From an uncultured Aquimonas sp. (GTDB taxonomy: Bacteria; Pseudomonadota; Gammaproteobacteria; Xanthomonadales; Xanthomonadaceae), in contig CAMLOR010000004.1 of assembly GCA_946481615.1 (NCBI GenBank), positions 1-41,881 on the forward strand: a stretch of DNA of 41,881 nucleotides, in the 5' to 3' direction. Below the pieces are notes generated by a model that was not told the DNA's origin, did no database searches, and saw nothing but the letters and a program-made list of their open reading frames with translations. This document shows positions 17,929 to 25,357 of the stretch, one piece after another. The position numbers and the translations under genes are program-made. The first letter of the stretch is position 1. Every line of letters begins with the position of its first letter.

Positions 17929-19077
17929 ATGAGGATCGTGCTCGCGCGAGGCCCTGCGGCGCATTTCACCGCCGTCGTGCTGGTCCTGGCGTGGATCTAC
18001 GCCGCGGCCATGCTGCTGCTCGCGACGCCGGCCGAACAGCAGTACTACGTGACCGACAAGACGCTGTTCGGTGCCGCGCAGTACTTCGTGCTGATCACCG
18101 CCATGGCTGCACTCATGTACCCCGTCCTGGCGTTGACGCCCAAGCTGGCGCTCTACCGCTTCGACGAATGGCGCTGGATGCGCGCCATGGGTTTGCTGGC
18201 GATCGCGGTCAATGTCATCTACGCGGTGAACGTCGACCGCAGCGTGCGGTACTCGGCCGGAGCGGTGTACGAAAACCTGCCGTTGTACCTGCTGAAGGCG
18301 TTGGCGAATTATGTGTTCATGCTGCTGGCGATCAGGCACCGCGCGGCCAGCCCGGAAGCTTCCATGCCACCGCGCGCCGCCAGGCAGGAAAAGATCCGGG
18401 TGGCGCTCTGGACCCTGAGCTCCCTGCTGGTCGTCGACGGCTTGGCGTCTGCGCTCACCTTGTTCTGCTTCTGGGTGTGTTGGGCGAGGAGCGGGCGATA
18501 TCGCCTGCCCCTGCTGCTGGGCGCGTTCGCGGTCGGCCTGCTCGCGCTGGGCTTGCAGGCGAAGTTCGGTGGCGAACAGGAGATCGACGCCGACGCGATG
18601 GCACGATGGTCGGTGCATCGTGCCGTCATCAATGAGGAACAGCTCTACACCGCGATCAACGACGACCGCTTCGGAGGCGTGCTCGATCACTGGCAGGTCG
18701 TGCTCGACCAGGGCAGGTATGCCATCGGGAAGATTGCGGGCGCATCCGTGGCTGGGCCCGAATTCAAGTCGTTCTCCGAATACCTCTACCACCAGTTGTA
18801 CGGCGAGCGGGGTTCCGGTTCGAGCACGGGCGCATTCCTGGCGGCATATCTGCTGGGCGGTGCGCCTTTCGGCTGGCTCGTGCTCTGGCTGGCTTTCCTG
18901 CCGTCGTACCTGTACGTCGTTTCGCTCGGCCGGCGATTCGGCATCGTGCGGATGGCCTGCCTGCTGTTCGTACTCAAGCCGGCCTACTCCGACATTCCCG
19001 GCGTTCTGGCGGTGGTCTCGCTTCCCTGCATCTTCTATCTCGTCACGCTGGCGATCGGCCTGGGGCGAGCGAAATGA
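17929..19077 (+). CDS. Multi-pass membrane protein, Wzy-like candidate polymerase
   Basis: A 382-residue membrane protein with roughly eight to ten hydrophobic segments and one large polar loop (about residues 212-300) before the last helices. The large late loop is the usual Wzy layout, and the place right after the nonulosonate genes and beside a flippase-like gene fits an O-unit polymerase. No firm sequence signature was recognised, so this rests on topology and context. The loop holds YLYHQLYGERGSGSSTGAF, with arginine and glycine residues of the kind often needed in Wzy. ATG 17929 has GAAGG ten bases upstream (17914-17918) and is preferred; ATG 17872 would add 19 hydrophilic residues. 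It overlaps the next gene by ATGA. Confidence 0.6.
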   Translation: MRIVLARGPAAHFTAVVLVLAWIYAAAMLLLATPAEQQYYVTDKTLFGAAQYFVLITAMAALMYPVLALTPKLALYRFDEWRWMRAMGLLAIAVNVIYAVNVDRSVRYSAGAVYENLPLYLLKALANYVFMLLAIRHRAASPEASMPPRAARQEKIRVALWTLSSLLVVDGLASALTLFCFWVCWARSGRYRLPLLLGAFAVGLLALGLQAKFGGEQEIDADAMARWSVHRAVINEEQLYTAINDDRFGGVLDHWQVVLDQGRYAIGKIAGASVAGPEFKSFSEYLYHQLYGERGSGSSTGAFLAAYLLGGAPFGWLVLWLAFLPSYLYVVSLGRRFGIVRMACLLFVLKPAYSDIPGVLAVVSLPCIFYLVTLAIGLGRAK

Positions 19078-20315
19078 AGCTCCGCTCCGAGTATCGCAAC
19101 TTCAGGAAGTACGCGAAGAACTACAACTTCCATTTTTACCGGAGAAATCTGGATACCAGGCTCCCGCTGCCGGTCTGCGTGGCGATCGGACTCGCCCGGC
19201 TGGCCTATTTCACGCTGTTCGAGTCGCTGGCGATGGCGAGCGCGCGGGCACCAGGCAATCACCCTCTGCTGGTGATGGTGGGCTCCGAAAACAATCGCAA
19301 GGCTTACGGCCTGATCCAGAAGCATCTTCCGCCGCACGACGTCGCGACGTTCCATACCTACGCCGGAGCGGGAAGACGCATCAACCTCCTGCATGCTTAC
19401 TTGAGCGGCCTGGCCAGTCTGCGGCTGGTGCCGGCGCTGGTGTGGCGACAGGCGAGGTATGCACGATTGGTGTGCAAGAACCTCGACGTCTTCGTCCTCA
19501 CCAACGGAACCCTGTCCGGACGCGAGCGCCGGTTCGTCGCCGGTTACGCCGGTGTCGTGTCGTTCTCCGAATATTCGGCGTACGCCAATCTGATCCTGGC
19601 GAACCGGGACCGGGACGCCAGACTCGTGTATTTCCCGCATGCCCGGCTGCCGCGGAAGCATCATCGCTTCCTCGCCTCCGATGTGGTCATCGACGCATCG
19701 AGCACGGATGGCTTCGACTCGGAGGGGATCAGGTTGCATCCGGTCGACGGCCTGTACGAGGCGATCAGCCGCGGAGACGCGTCGTCCGAGCCGGTTTCCG
19801 CCGATGCATCCGGTGGAAAACGCGTCCTGCTCTGCACCAACACGCTCGATTCGCCCTGGGCCATCGTGCGCCTTGTCCGGAAGCTCCGCCGGAGGCTCGC
19901 AGGCGAAGGAAAGGTGCTGGTGCGCATGCATCCTGCGGAAAAGTTCCGATCCGCCAAGACGGCGATCTATACGCGATTGGGCGGCGCGCAGATCGATCGC
20001 TCCGCCACCTTCGCCGAGGCGATGTGCGGAACCGGTTTCGTCTATGGCGGCTTCACCGGCGCGCTGATCGAAGCGCTGCGCGGCGGTGCGCGTGTTTACT
20101 CCAGCATTCCCTCGCGCCGGCTCGTGGAGTACTTCGACGTCGGCGAACTTTCCGCCGTCGGCGACGAGCAGGCGTTGCTCGACGATATCGTCCGATTGCC
20201 GATGCCGGTCGTGAAAGCGCCGGATCCCACGTGCGGACCCCGGGCGGATCCGTCATCCATGCATGACGAGTTGCAACGTATCTTCGACGGAATTTTCCGT
20301 ACCAGCGAGGCTTGA
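19074..20315 (+). CDS. Candidate GT-B glycosyltransferase, possibly a nonulosonate transferase
   Basis: A 413-residue protein not assigned with certainty. The second half looks like the donor domain of a GT-B fold: KRVLLCTNTL opens it, VLVRMHPAEKF carries an HP motif (His286, Pro287), and FVYGGFTGALIEALRGG (Thr328) is a possible S/T-type motif. HP and S/T motifs are shared by several inverting bacterial sialyltransferase families and by capsule polysialyl transferases. The N-terminus is basic with a hydrophobic segment at about residues 32-52 that may touch the membrane. Being placed two genes after pseI, it is the best candidate for adding the pseudaminic-like sugar. The start ATG 19074 overlaps the previous stop. 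Arginine and glycine codon choice (AGG, AGA, GGA) is less GC-biased than in flanking genes. Confidence 0.5.
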   Translation: MKLRSEYRNFRKYAKNYNFHFYRRNLDTRLPLPVCVAIGLARLAYFTLFESLAMASARAPGNHPLLVMVGSENNRKAYGLIQKHLPPHDVATFHTYAGAGRRINLLHAYLSGLASLRLVPALVWRQARYARLVCKNLDVFVLTNGTLSGRERRFVAGYAGVVSFSEYSAYANLILANRDRDARLVYFPHARLPRKHHRFLASDVVIDASSTDGFDSEGIRLHPVDGLYEAISRGDASSEPVSADASGGKRVLLCTNTLDSPWAIVRLVRKLRRRLAGEGKVLVRMHPAEKFRSAKTAIYTRLGGAQIDRSATFAEAMCGTGFVYGGFTGALIEALRGGARVYSSIPSRRLVEYFDVGELSAVGDEQALLDDIVRLPMPVVKAPDPTCGPRADPSSMHDELQRIFDGIFRTSEA

Positions 20316-20320
20316 CGCAG

Positions 20321-21040
20321 GTGAATGCACGACTGAAGGACTGGCTTGCGGACACGCATCATCGCGTGTTCGGTTGCCGCGGCGCTTACGCCGATCTGGC
20401 CCGGACGACCGCTCGGGTGGAGACCGCATCGTTGAGCTCAGCGACTTGCCATCGCCTGATCCAGGCGCTGGATGCTGCGTTGGCCGATCCGGACGCTGTC
20501 GGCACCGTGCATTGGAGCGATCCCCAGGGCGCCGATCGCCGCGTCTTCGGTTTCGAGCATTTCTTCCCCGCGGCCGTGACCGATCTGGGCATCGGGGACG
20601 AGCTCGCGCGCATCTCCGGCTACCTGGGTTCCGCCGTCCGCAGCTGGACCCTGCTCGCATCGCGCATCGCGGCGGTGCCGGGGAACCTCGGATCCGGCGG
20701 CGGCTGGCATCGCGACTCCGCGTTCCGCCATCAGGTCAAGGTGATCTGGTATCTGAACGATGTGTCCCTGGAGAACGGACCCTTCAGCTATGTGGCGGGC
20801 ACGCATTACCGGCGCCGGACGTCGGCGCCGGGCGACTCCGCCTATGAGACCCGTCTGGAGGTCAACCCCGAAGAAGCGACCAGCGTCACCGCTCCGGCGG
20901 GGACCAAGCTGGTCTGCGATACCAAGTGTGTCCACGGGGGCCGGGTGGTCGAAAGCGGTGTGAGATATGCCATCACCCTCTATACCTTCGAATCGCAGGC
21001 TCAGATGGATCTTCTGCTGCGCAAGTTGAAGAAGGGCTAG
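20321..21040 (+). CDS. Phytanoyl-CoA dioxygenase (PhyH)-type Fe(II)/2-oxoglutarate oxygenase
   Basis: A 239-residue protein with the facial triad of Fe(II)/2-oxoglutarate dioxygenases: His130 and Asp132 in GGWHRDSAF, His205 in CVHGGR, and Arg215 suited to bind 2-oxoglutarate. VIWYLNDVSLENGPFSYVAGTHY is the typical PhyH core (the family keeps the products of NGPL/F...PGSH). Such enzymes hydroxylate small or lipid-linked substrates; here the substrate may be a sugar or an acyl group on the glycan. GTG 20321 is chosen because GAGG (20307-20310) lies ten bases before it; a TTG at 20312 overlaps the previous stop but has no room for a ribosome site. Confidence 0.8.
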   Translation: MNARLKDWLADTHHRVFGCRGAYADLARTTARVETASLSSATCHRLIQALDAALADPDAVGTVHWSDPQGADRRVFGFEHFFPAAVTDLGIGDELARISGYLGSAVRSWTLLASRIAAVPGNLGSGGGWHRDSAFRHQVKVIWYLNDVSLENGPFSYVAGTHYRRRTSAPGDSAYETRLEVNPEEATSVTAPAGTKLVCDTKCVHGGRVVESGVRYAITLYTFESQAQMDLLLRKLKKG

Positions 21041-21055
21041 ACCGGCGACGCCGGT
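21041..21055 (+). repeat. Intercistronic hairpin next to the start of the second flippase-like gene
   Basis: ACCGGC (21041-21046) and GCCGGT (21050-21055) pair perfectly around GAC. The hairpin begins right after the dioxygenase stop, and its 3' arm covers the first two bases of the GTG at 21054. A GAAGGG ribosome site lies at 21031-21036. Folding would bring that site closer to the start or hide the start; GTG 21060 remains free. The repeat is seen; any control function is inferred. Confidence 0.55.
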
Positions 21056-22298
21056 GCCCGTGGCGCGATTGCCGATACCCAGACTCAGGCACCTCTACCT
21101 GCTTGGCGGGAGAGTGCTGTTCGCCGTGGCGCGGCCGGCGGCGCTGGTTTTCGCAGCGGCTCTGGCGGGCAGCGAACACATCTCCGCATTCACCGAGTTG
21201 GTGGCCCTGCTACCGGTGCTGGTTGCGATGCTGTCGCTGCCGGTGCATCGGGACTTCTATCTCGCGTACCGGGCCGGCGATCCCGGCAACGCGGATCGTG
21301 CCGAAATCTATCTGGGCAAGATCGCCGCCGTCGTGCTGCTCGGGTCGGCGCTGGTCTTTGTCTGGCTGTGCATCGTCGCCGGTTCCGTACTCCATGCGGC
21401 GACGGTCGCGGTCGTGCTGATGGTGGACAAGGTCTACGACGAGGTGATGCGCTGGTGCGAGTTCGTGCGCAAGTACCCGCTGTGGTTTCGCGCTTCGCTG
21501 CTGCGCAACGCCTGGTGCTTCGCCTACTGCGCGGCGTTGTTGTGCGGGATGGCGAGCGGACGGGCATTGGCCGTGGCGGCGCTTTGTTCGGTGCTGGGCA
21601 TCGGAGTCATCGCGCTCGGAGCCGGCACGCTGAAGCCTTTCGGCGTCGATCTCCGGCACGTGGCCGGCAACGCGTTGCGATTCCCCGGCCTGGGGCTGGA
21701 GTTGCTGCTGCTGGCCAGTTCGACCTACCGCTCCGGCGTCCGCGCCTTCGATCGGGTGCTGGTTTCGCAGCTTTTCCCGAAGTATTCGGCCTGGCTGGTG
21801 GCGCTCTCGATGCTGGCCAGCGGCATCTACATCTGGATCGACGCCTTCGTTTTCGCGCCGAGGAAACGCATGATCGCGCGCCACCCGAAGCGGTTCTTCC
21901 GTGCGTTCCACCCGCGAATGATGCGGGCGGTGGGAGCGGCGACCGCGATGGCGGTGCTGGCGGCAGCGTTCGCGGCTGCCGCGGCCCTGCGCGGCTACGA
22001 GACCGAACTCATCGCGGTGTCGGCTCTGATAATCTACAACATCATCCTCGGAGTGGCGGTCCAGCCCAGTCTCGAGGTTTTCCTGTGGGTGTCGCGCGGG
22101 GATTCCTTGTGGCGGACCCTCGCGGGGAATCTCGCCTTTGCCGCCTGTGTTGCGGCCCTCATCTGGCTGGGCCGCGAGCATTTCGCGTCGTCCATCGTAT
22201 TGACCTACATGCTGCCCATCGCGCTTTCCGCCCAGTACCTGTATTCCATGTCCGCGTACTCGAAGCGGCAACTCTTCGGCCACGAGCGTTCCCGATGA
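21054..22298 (+). CDS. Second Wzx-like multi-pass membrane protein
   Basis: A 414-residue protein with about twelve hydrophobic segments spread over its whole length, in keeping with a polysaccharide flippase of the MVF superfamily. The N-terminal part HLYLLGGRVLFAVARPAAL and the pattern of pairs of helices separated by short basic loops (PRKRMIARHPKRFFRAFHP in the middle) fit Wzx, but sequence identity to known Wzx is not obvious. It lies among glycan genes between a dioxygenase and a methyltransferase. It would flip the nonulosonate-containing unit if that unit is undecaprenyl-linked. Start GTG 21054 or GTG 21060; the stop overlaps the methyltransferase by ATGA. Confidence 0.6.
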   Translation: MPVARLPIPRLRHLYLLGGRVLFAVARPAALVFAAALAGSEHISAFTELVALLPVLVAMLSLPVHRDFYLAYRAGDPGNADRAEIYLGKIAAVVLLGSALVFVWLCIVAGSVLHAATVAVVLMVDKVYDEVMRWCEFVRKYPLWFRASLLRNAWCFAYCAALLCGMASGRALAVAALCSVLGIGVIALGAGTLKPFGVDLRHVAGNALRFPGLGLELLLLASSTYRSGVRAFDRVLVSQLFPKYSAWLVALSMLASGIYIWIDAFVFAPRKRMIARHPKRFFRAFHPRMMRAVGAATAMAVLAAAFAAAAALRGYETELIAVSALIIYNIILGVAVQPSLEVFLWVSRGDSLWRTLAGNLAFAACVAALIWLGREHFASSIVLTYMLPIALSAQYLYSMSAYSKRQLFGHERSR

Positions 22299-22903
22299 AC
22301 TTCACCGACTACAACGCCCGGGTGTGGGCGCTTCGCCTCGCGGAATGGTTCGGCGAACAGAACGCCCGATTCCGCCATGTCGTGGACATCGGCGCGGGCA
22401 GCGGACGATTCCTGGGCGAACTGCTCGAGCGTATGCCGGGCGCGGAAGGCACGGCGGTCGACATCAGGACGACCCCGGCACACCCCCGGTATCGCGCCCA
22501 TGTGGCGGACCTGCATGAATCCGGATCGCTTTCCGGACTGGCCGGGGCCGACCTGCTGTGTTGCATGAATACGCTCTACGTATTGCGCAGCGTGGAAGAG
22601 ATCCTGGCCTACGTCGCGGCCTCCGGCGTCGCGGATATCGTGCTCAGCGTTCCGCTGCAGCGCGCCATCGACCGCTACAACAAGCGGCATCCGGGCAAGA
22701 ACAATTACGCGACCAGCGCCGGACAGTTCCTCGCGATGGCAGGCTTCGTCGAACACCGCGCCATGGATACGATCGGAGCGTACTACCTCGACAATCCCCT
22801 GGCGGTCGCGCTGGGCGGAACGAGCAATGCCGCCGCCAGGCTCGTCGAATCGTCCACCCGAAAGCGGTACTACCGGCTGATCTGGGCCAAGCGTGGTCGA
22901 TAG
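22295..22903 (+). CDS. Class I SAM-dependent methyltransferase
   Basis: A 202-residue protein with the S-adenosylmethionine site VVDIGAGSGRFLGEL at about residues 29-43, the acidic end of strand 2 in GTAVDIRTT, and a motif-II-like LLCCMNTLYVLRSVEEIL. It is a small single-domain enzyme without membrane segments. The substrate is unknown; in O-antigen clusters such genes O-methylate sugars or cap chain ends. Start ATG 22295 overlaps the upstream stop, and the 3' end overlaps the next gene by 11 bases, so it is part of the same transcript. Confidence 0.8.
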   Translation: MNFTDYNARVWALRLAEWFGEQNARFRHVVDIGAGSGRFLGELLERMPGAEGTAVDIRTTPAHPRYRAHVADLHESGSLSGLAGADLLCCMNTLYVLRSVEEILAYVAASGVADIVLSVPLQRAIDRYNKRHPGKNNYATSAGQFLAMAGFVEHRAMDTIGAYYLDNPLAVALGGTSNAAARLVESSTRKRYYRLIWAKRGR

Positions 22904-24047
22904 CGTGAAAGGACTCGAAGGCTTGCGGCTCATCCGCGGCTTGCGGCCGCTGTGGATGGAAGGCGCGCGGGTGCACGCGCAATGCCGGAATCGCATCGTC
23001 ACGCTGGATCTCGAGTCCGGCGCGCGTACGCACGTATGCGACTTGCCAGGTTCGTTGTTCGCCCGCTGGTTGCGGACGCGGCCGCTGCTGTCGCGGTTGT
23101 TGCGGCTCAATTGCCTCTGGGCGGAACGCCTGGATTCGGGCGCGTTGCTCTTCGCTACGCGCGAGGGCGTTTTCAGGGTCGGCGCGGAGCGTGGCCCGAC
23201 GCCGGACCTGAAGCTCCCCGAAGGCGTTTATTTCTTGAGCGTCGCGCAAACGGACGGTTTCGGACTTTTCGAAGCCGGCCTCTACGCGGGCGAGTATCTG
23301 GCGAACGCAGCGATGAAGGCCGTGTCGGTCTGGCATCGTGACCAGGACGGTCGCTGGCGCGTCGTGCACACCTTTCCCGATGGGACGATCAACCACGTCC
23401 ATGCCGTGGTTCCCGATCCGGAGAATCGAACGATCTGGCTCCTCACGGGCGATTTCGACCACGGCCCGTGCATCTGGAAAAGCACACCCGGATTCGAGCG
23501 GGTCGAGCGTGTGTTCGGTCCCGACCAGCGTTCCCGCGCGTGCTGGCTGCTTGCGCAGCGGGGAAGGTTGGCGTGGGCGTCCGATACGCAGCTGGAAGCC
23601 AACGCGGTGTACGCCGCCGATCTTGAGCCGCCCGGCGAGCCGCGCAGCATCGGGGCCATCGCGGGCAGCAGCATCTATGCGACGGCGGTCGGGGATGGAA
23701 TGCTTTTCTCCACCGTCGTCGAACCGGCGAGGGCCAGCCGGCGCAATCCGCTGGCATGGTTCGCCGCGCGCCCGGCCAAGGCGATCGCCGGCGTGGTCGA
23801 GGTTGCGTGGCTGGACGCGGATCATCGCGTCAGGCCGCTCTTCCGCTTCCGTCCGCGCCGCTTGCCGTTCCGCCTGTTCGAGTACCCGACGGTCCTGTTC
23901 CCCAAGATCCAGGGGCCAGGCGCGCATTTCTGCATGTATGGCCGCACCCTGCGGCGATGCGACGACATGCTGATGATCGGCAGCCTGGATCTGCTGCGCG
24001 ACAACGCAACGGCCGGTGCGGATGTCCCGCGCACCGTTTCTGCGTGA
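22893..24047 (+). CDS. Uncharacterised propeller-like protein (degenerate BNR type)
   Basis: A 384-residue protein not recognised with certainty. It is made of repeated short beta segments with recurring tryptophans and turns: RIVTLDLESG, LFATREGVFRVG, KAVSVWHRDQDGRWRVVHTF, then INHVHAVVPDPENRTIWLLTGD and GPCIWKSTPGFERVERVF. The last parts resemble BNR/Asp-box propellers (the consensus is S-x-D-x-G-x-x-W), in degenerate form. No signal peptide is seen, so it is probably cytoplasmic. Genes of this sort are sometimes seen in exopolysaccharide clusters, with unknown function. GTG 22893 gives the longest form; GTG 22905 is an alternative just past the methyltransferase stop. It ends the block of poorly known genes; 80 bases without recognisable signals follow. 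Confidence 0.55.
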   Translation: MVDSVKGLEGLRLIRGLRPLWMEGARVHAQCRNRIVTLDLESGARTHVCDLPGSLFARWLRTRPLLSRLLRLNCLWAERLDSGALLFATREGVFRVGAERGPTPDLKLPEGVYFLSVAQTDGFGLFEAGLYAGEYLANAAMKAVSVWHRDQDGRWRVVHTFPDGTINHVHAVVPDPENRTIWLLTGDFDHGPCIWKSTPGFERVERVFGPDQRSRACWLLAQRGRLAWASDTQLEANAVYAADLEPPGEPRSIGAIAGSSIYATAVGDGMLFSTVVEPARASRRNPLAWFAARPAKAIAGVVEVAWLDADHRVRPLFRFRPRRLPFRLFEYPTVLFPKIQGPGAHFCMYGRTLRRCDDMLMIGSLDLLRDNATAGADVPRTVSA

Positions 24048-24127
24048 TCGGGGCGCGCATGCCTTGCGCGGCCGCGATCGAAAGTCCGAGTGTTTCCGCC
24101 TAGGCCGACGTTGATTCCGATTTTCCC

Positions 24128-25357
24128 GTGCGAGTTCTTTACTTCCACCAGCATTTCTCCACCCCCAGGGGTTCCACCGGCATCCGCTCCTACGAGATGG
24201 CGCGGCGCCTGGTCGCGCGCGGCCATCGCGTGACGATGGTCTGCGGCAGTTACGGCGGCGGCGAAACCGGGCTCGCGAACGAGTTCCGCAGAGGACTGCG
24301 GCGCGGCCAGGTGGACGGCATCGACGTCGTCGAACTGGATCTGGCCTATGCCAATCGCGACGGCCTGCTCAAGCGCGCCTGGTTGTTCTTCAGCTTCGCC
24401 TGGCGCAGCGTGAAGCTGGCGCTGACCGAACCCTGCGATCTGATCTTCGCCACCACCACGCCGTTGACCGCGGGCATTCCCGGCATCTTCGCGCGCTGGC
24501 TGCGCCGCAAACCCTTCGTGTTCGAGGTGCGCGACCTGTGGCCCGAGCTGCCGCGCGCCATGGGCGTGGTCACCAATCCGGTGGTGCTGGGGTTGCTGTC
24601 GCTGCTGGAGTGGGCCAGCTACCGCTCGGCGCAGCGCCTGGTGGGACTGTCGCCCGGCATCGTGGAAGGCATCGCGCGCCGGGGCGTCACGCATGAACGC
24701 ATCGCGCTGATTCCCAACGGCTGCGATCTGGAGATCTTCGCGGCTTCGCCGCAGCCGTGGCGGCCGGAGGGAGTGGGTGCAGGCGATCTGCTGGCGGCCT
24801 TCACGGGTACGCACGGCGTCGCCAACGGACTCGACACGGTATTGAACGCAGCCGCCGAACTGAAACGGCGCGGCCGGGACGACATCAAGCTGCTGCTGAT
24901 CGGCGACGGCAAGCTCAAGCCGGCGCTGCAGGCGCGCGCGCAGCGCGAAGGACTGGACAACGTCGTCTTCCACGCGCCCGTCGGCAAGGCGCGCCTGGCC
25001 GGACTGATGGCAGGCACCGACGTCGGGATGCAGATCCTGGCGAACGTGCCGGCGTTCTATTTCGGCACTTCGCCGAACAAGTTCTTCGACTATATTGCCG
25101 CCGGGCTGCCGGTCCTGAACAACTATCCGGGATGGCTGGCGGACATGATCCGGCAGCACGGCTGCGGTTTCGCCGTGGCGCCGGACGATGCGGCGGCCTT
25201 CGCCGATGCGCTGGAGCGCGCCGCGGGCGATCGCGCCGCGCTCGGGGAAATGGGCCGGCGCGCGCAGGACCTGGCCAGGCGTCAGTTCGATCGCCTGACG
25301 CTGGCGGACCGATTCGTGGATTGGCTGGAGACGGCAGTGGAAGGAAAGTCGGCATGA
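24128..25357 (+). CDS. GT4 glycosyltransferase of the WbuB/WcaI type
   Basis: A 409-residue GT-B glycosyltransferase. It begins VLYFHQHFSTPRGSTGIRSY, which matches WbuB-like enzymes, and continues with TPLTAGIPG, FEVRDLWPELP, LSPGIVEGIARRG, IPNGCDLEIF, FTGTHGVANGLDTVLNA and FGTSPNKFFDYIAAGLPV. The last replaces the usual E-x7-E region, as in WbuB. WbuB transfers N-acetyl-L-fucosamine in E. coli O26, but donor use varies in this subgroup. Start GTG 24128 is immediately before the conserved strand. It is linked by an ATGA overlap to the following aminotransferase, so it may act on the amino-sugar that the next genes make. Confidence 0.85.
   Translation: MRVLYFHQHFSTPRGSTGIRSYEMARRLVARGHRVTMVCGSYGGGETGLANEFRRGLRRGQVDGIDVVELDLAYANRDGLLKRAWLFFSFAWRSVKLALTEPCDLIFATTTPLTAGIPGIFARWLRRKPFVFEVRDLWPELPRAMGVVTNPVVLGLLSLLEWASYRSAQRLVGLSPGIVEGIARRGVTHERIALIPNGCDLEIFAASPQPWRPEGVGAGDLLAAFTGTHGVANGLDTVLNAAAELKRRGRDDIKLLLIGDGKLKPALQARAQREGLDNVVFHAPVGKARLAGLMAGTDVGMQILANVPAFYFGTSPNKFFDYIAAGLPVLNNYPGWLADMIRQHGCGFAVAPDDAAAFADALERAAGDRAALGEMGRRAQDLARRQFDRLTLADRFVDWLETAVEGKSA

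Noticed and set aside
24048..24127. Terminator or promoter in the 80-base gap before the WbuB-type gene
   Set aside because: Only weak inverted repeats and a short TTTT before the GTG are present; no hairpin with T-tract and no -35/-10 pair could be supported.
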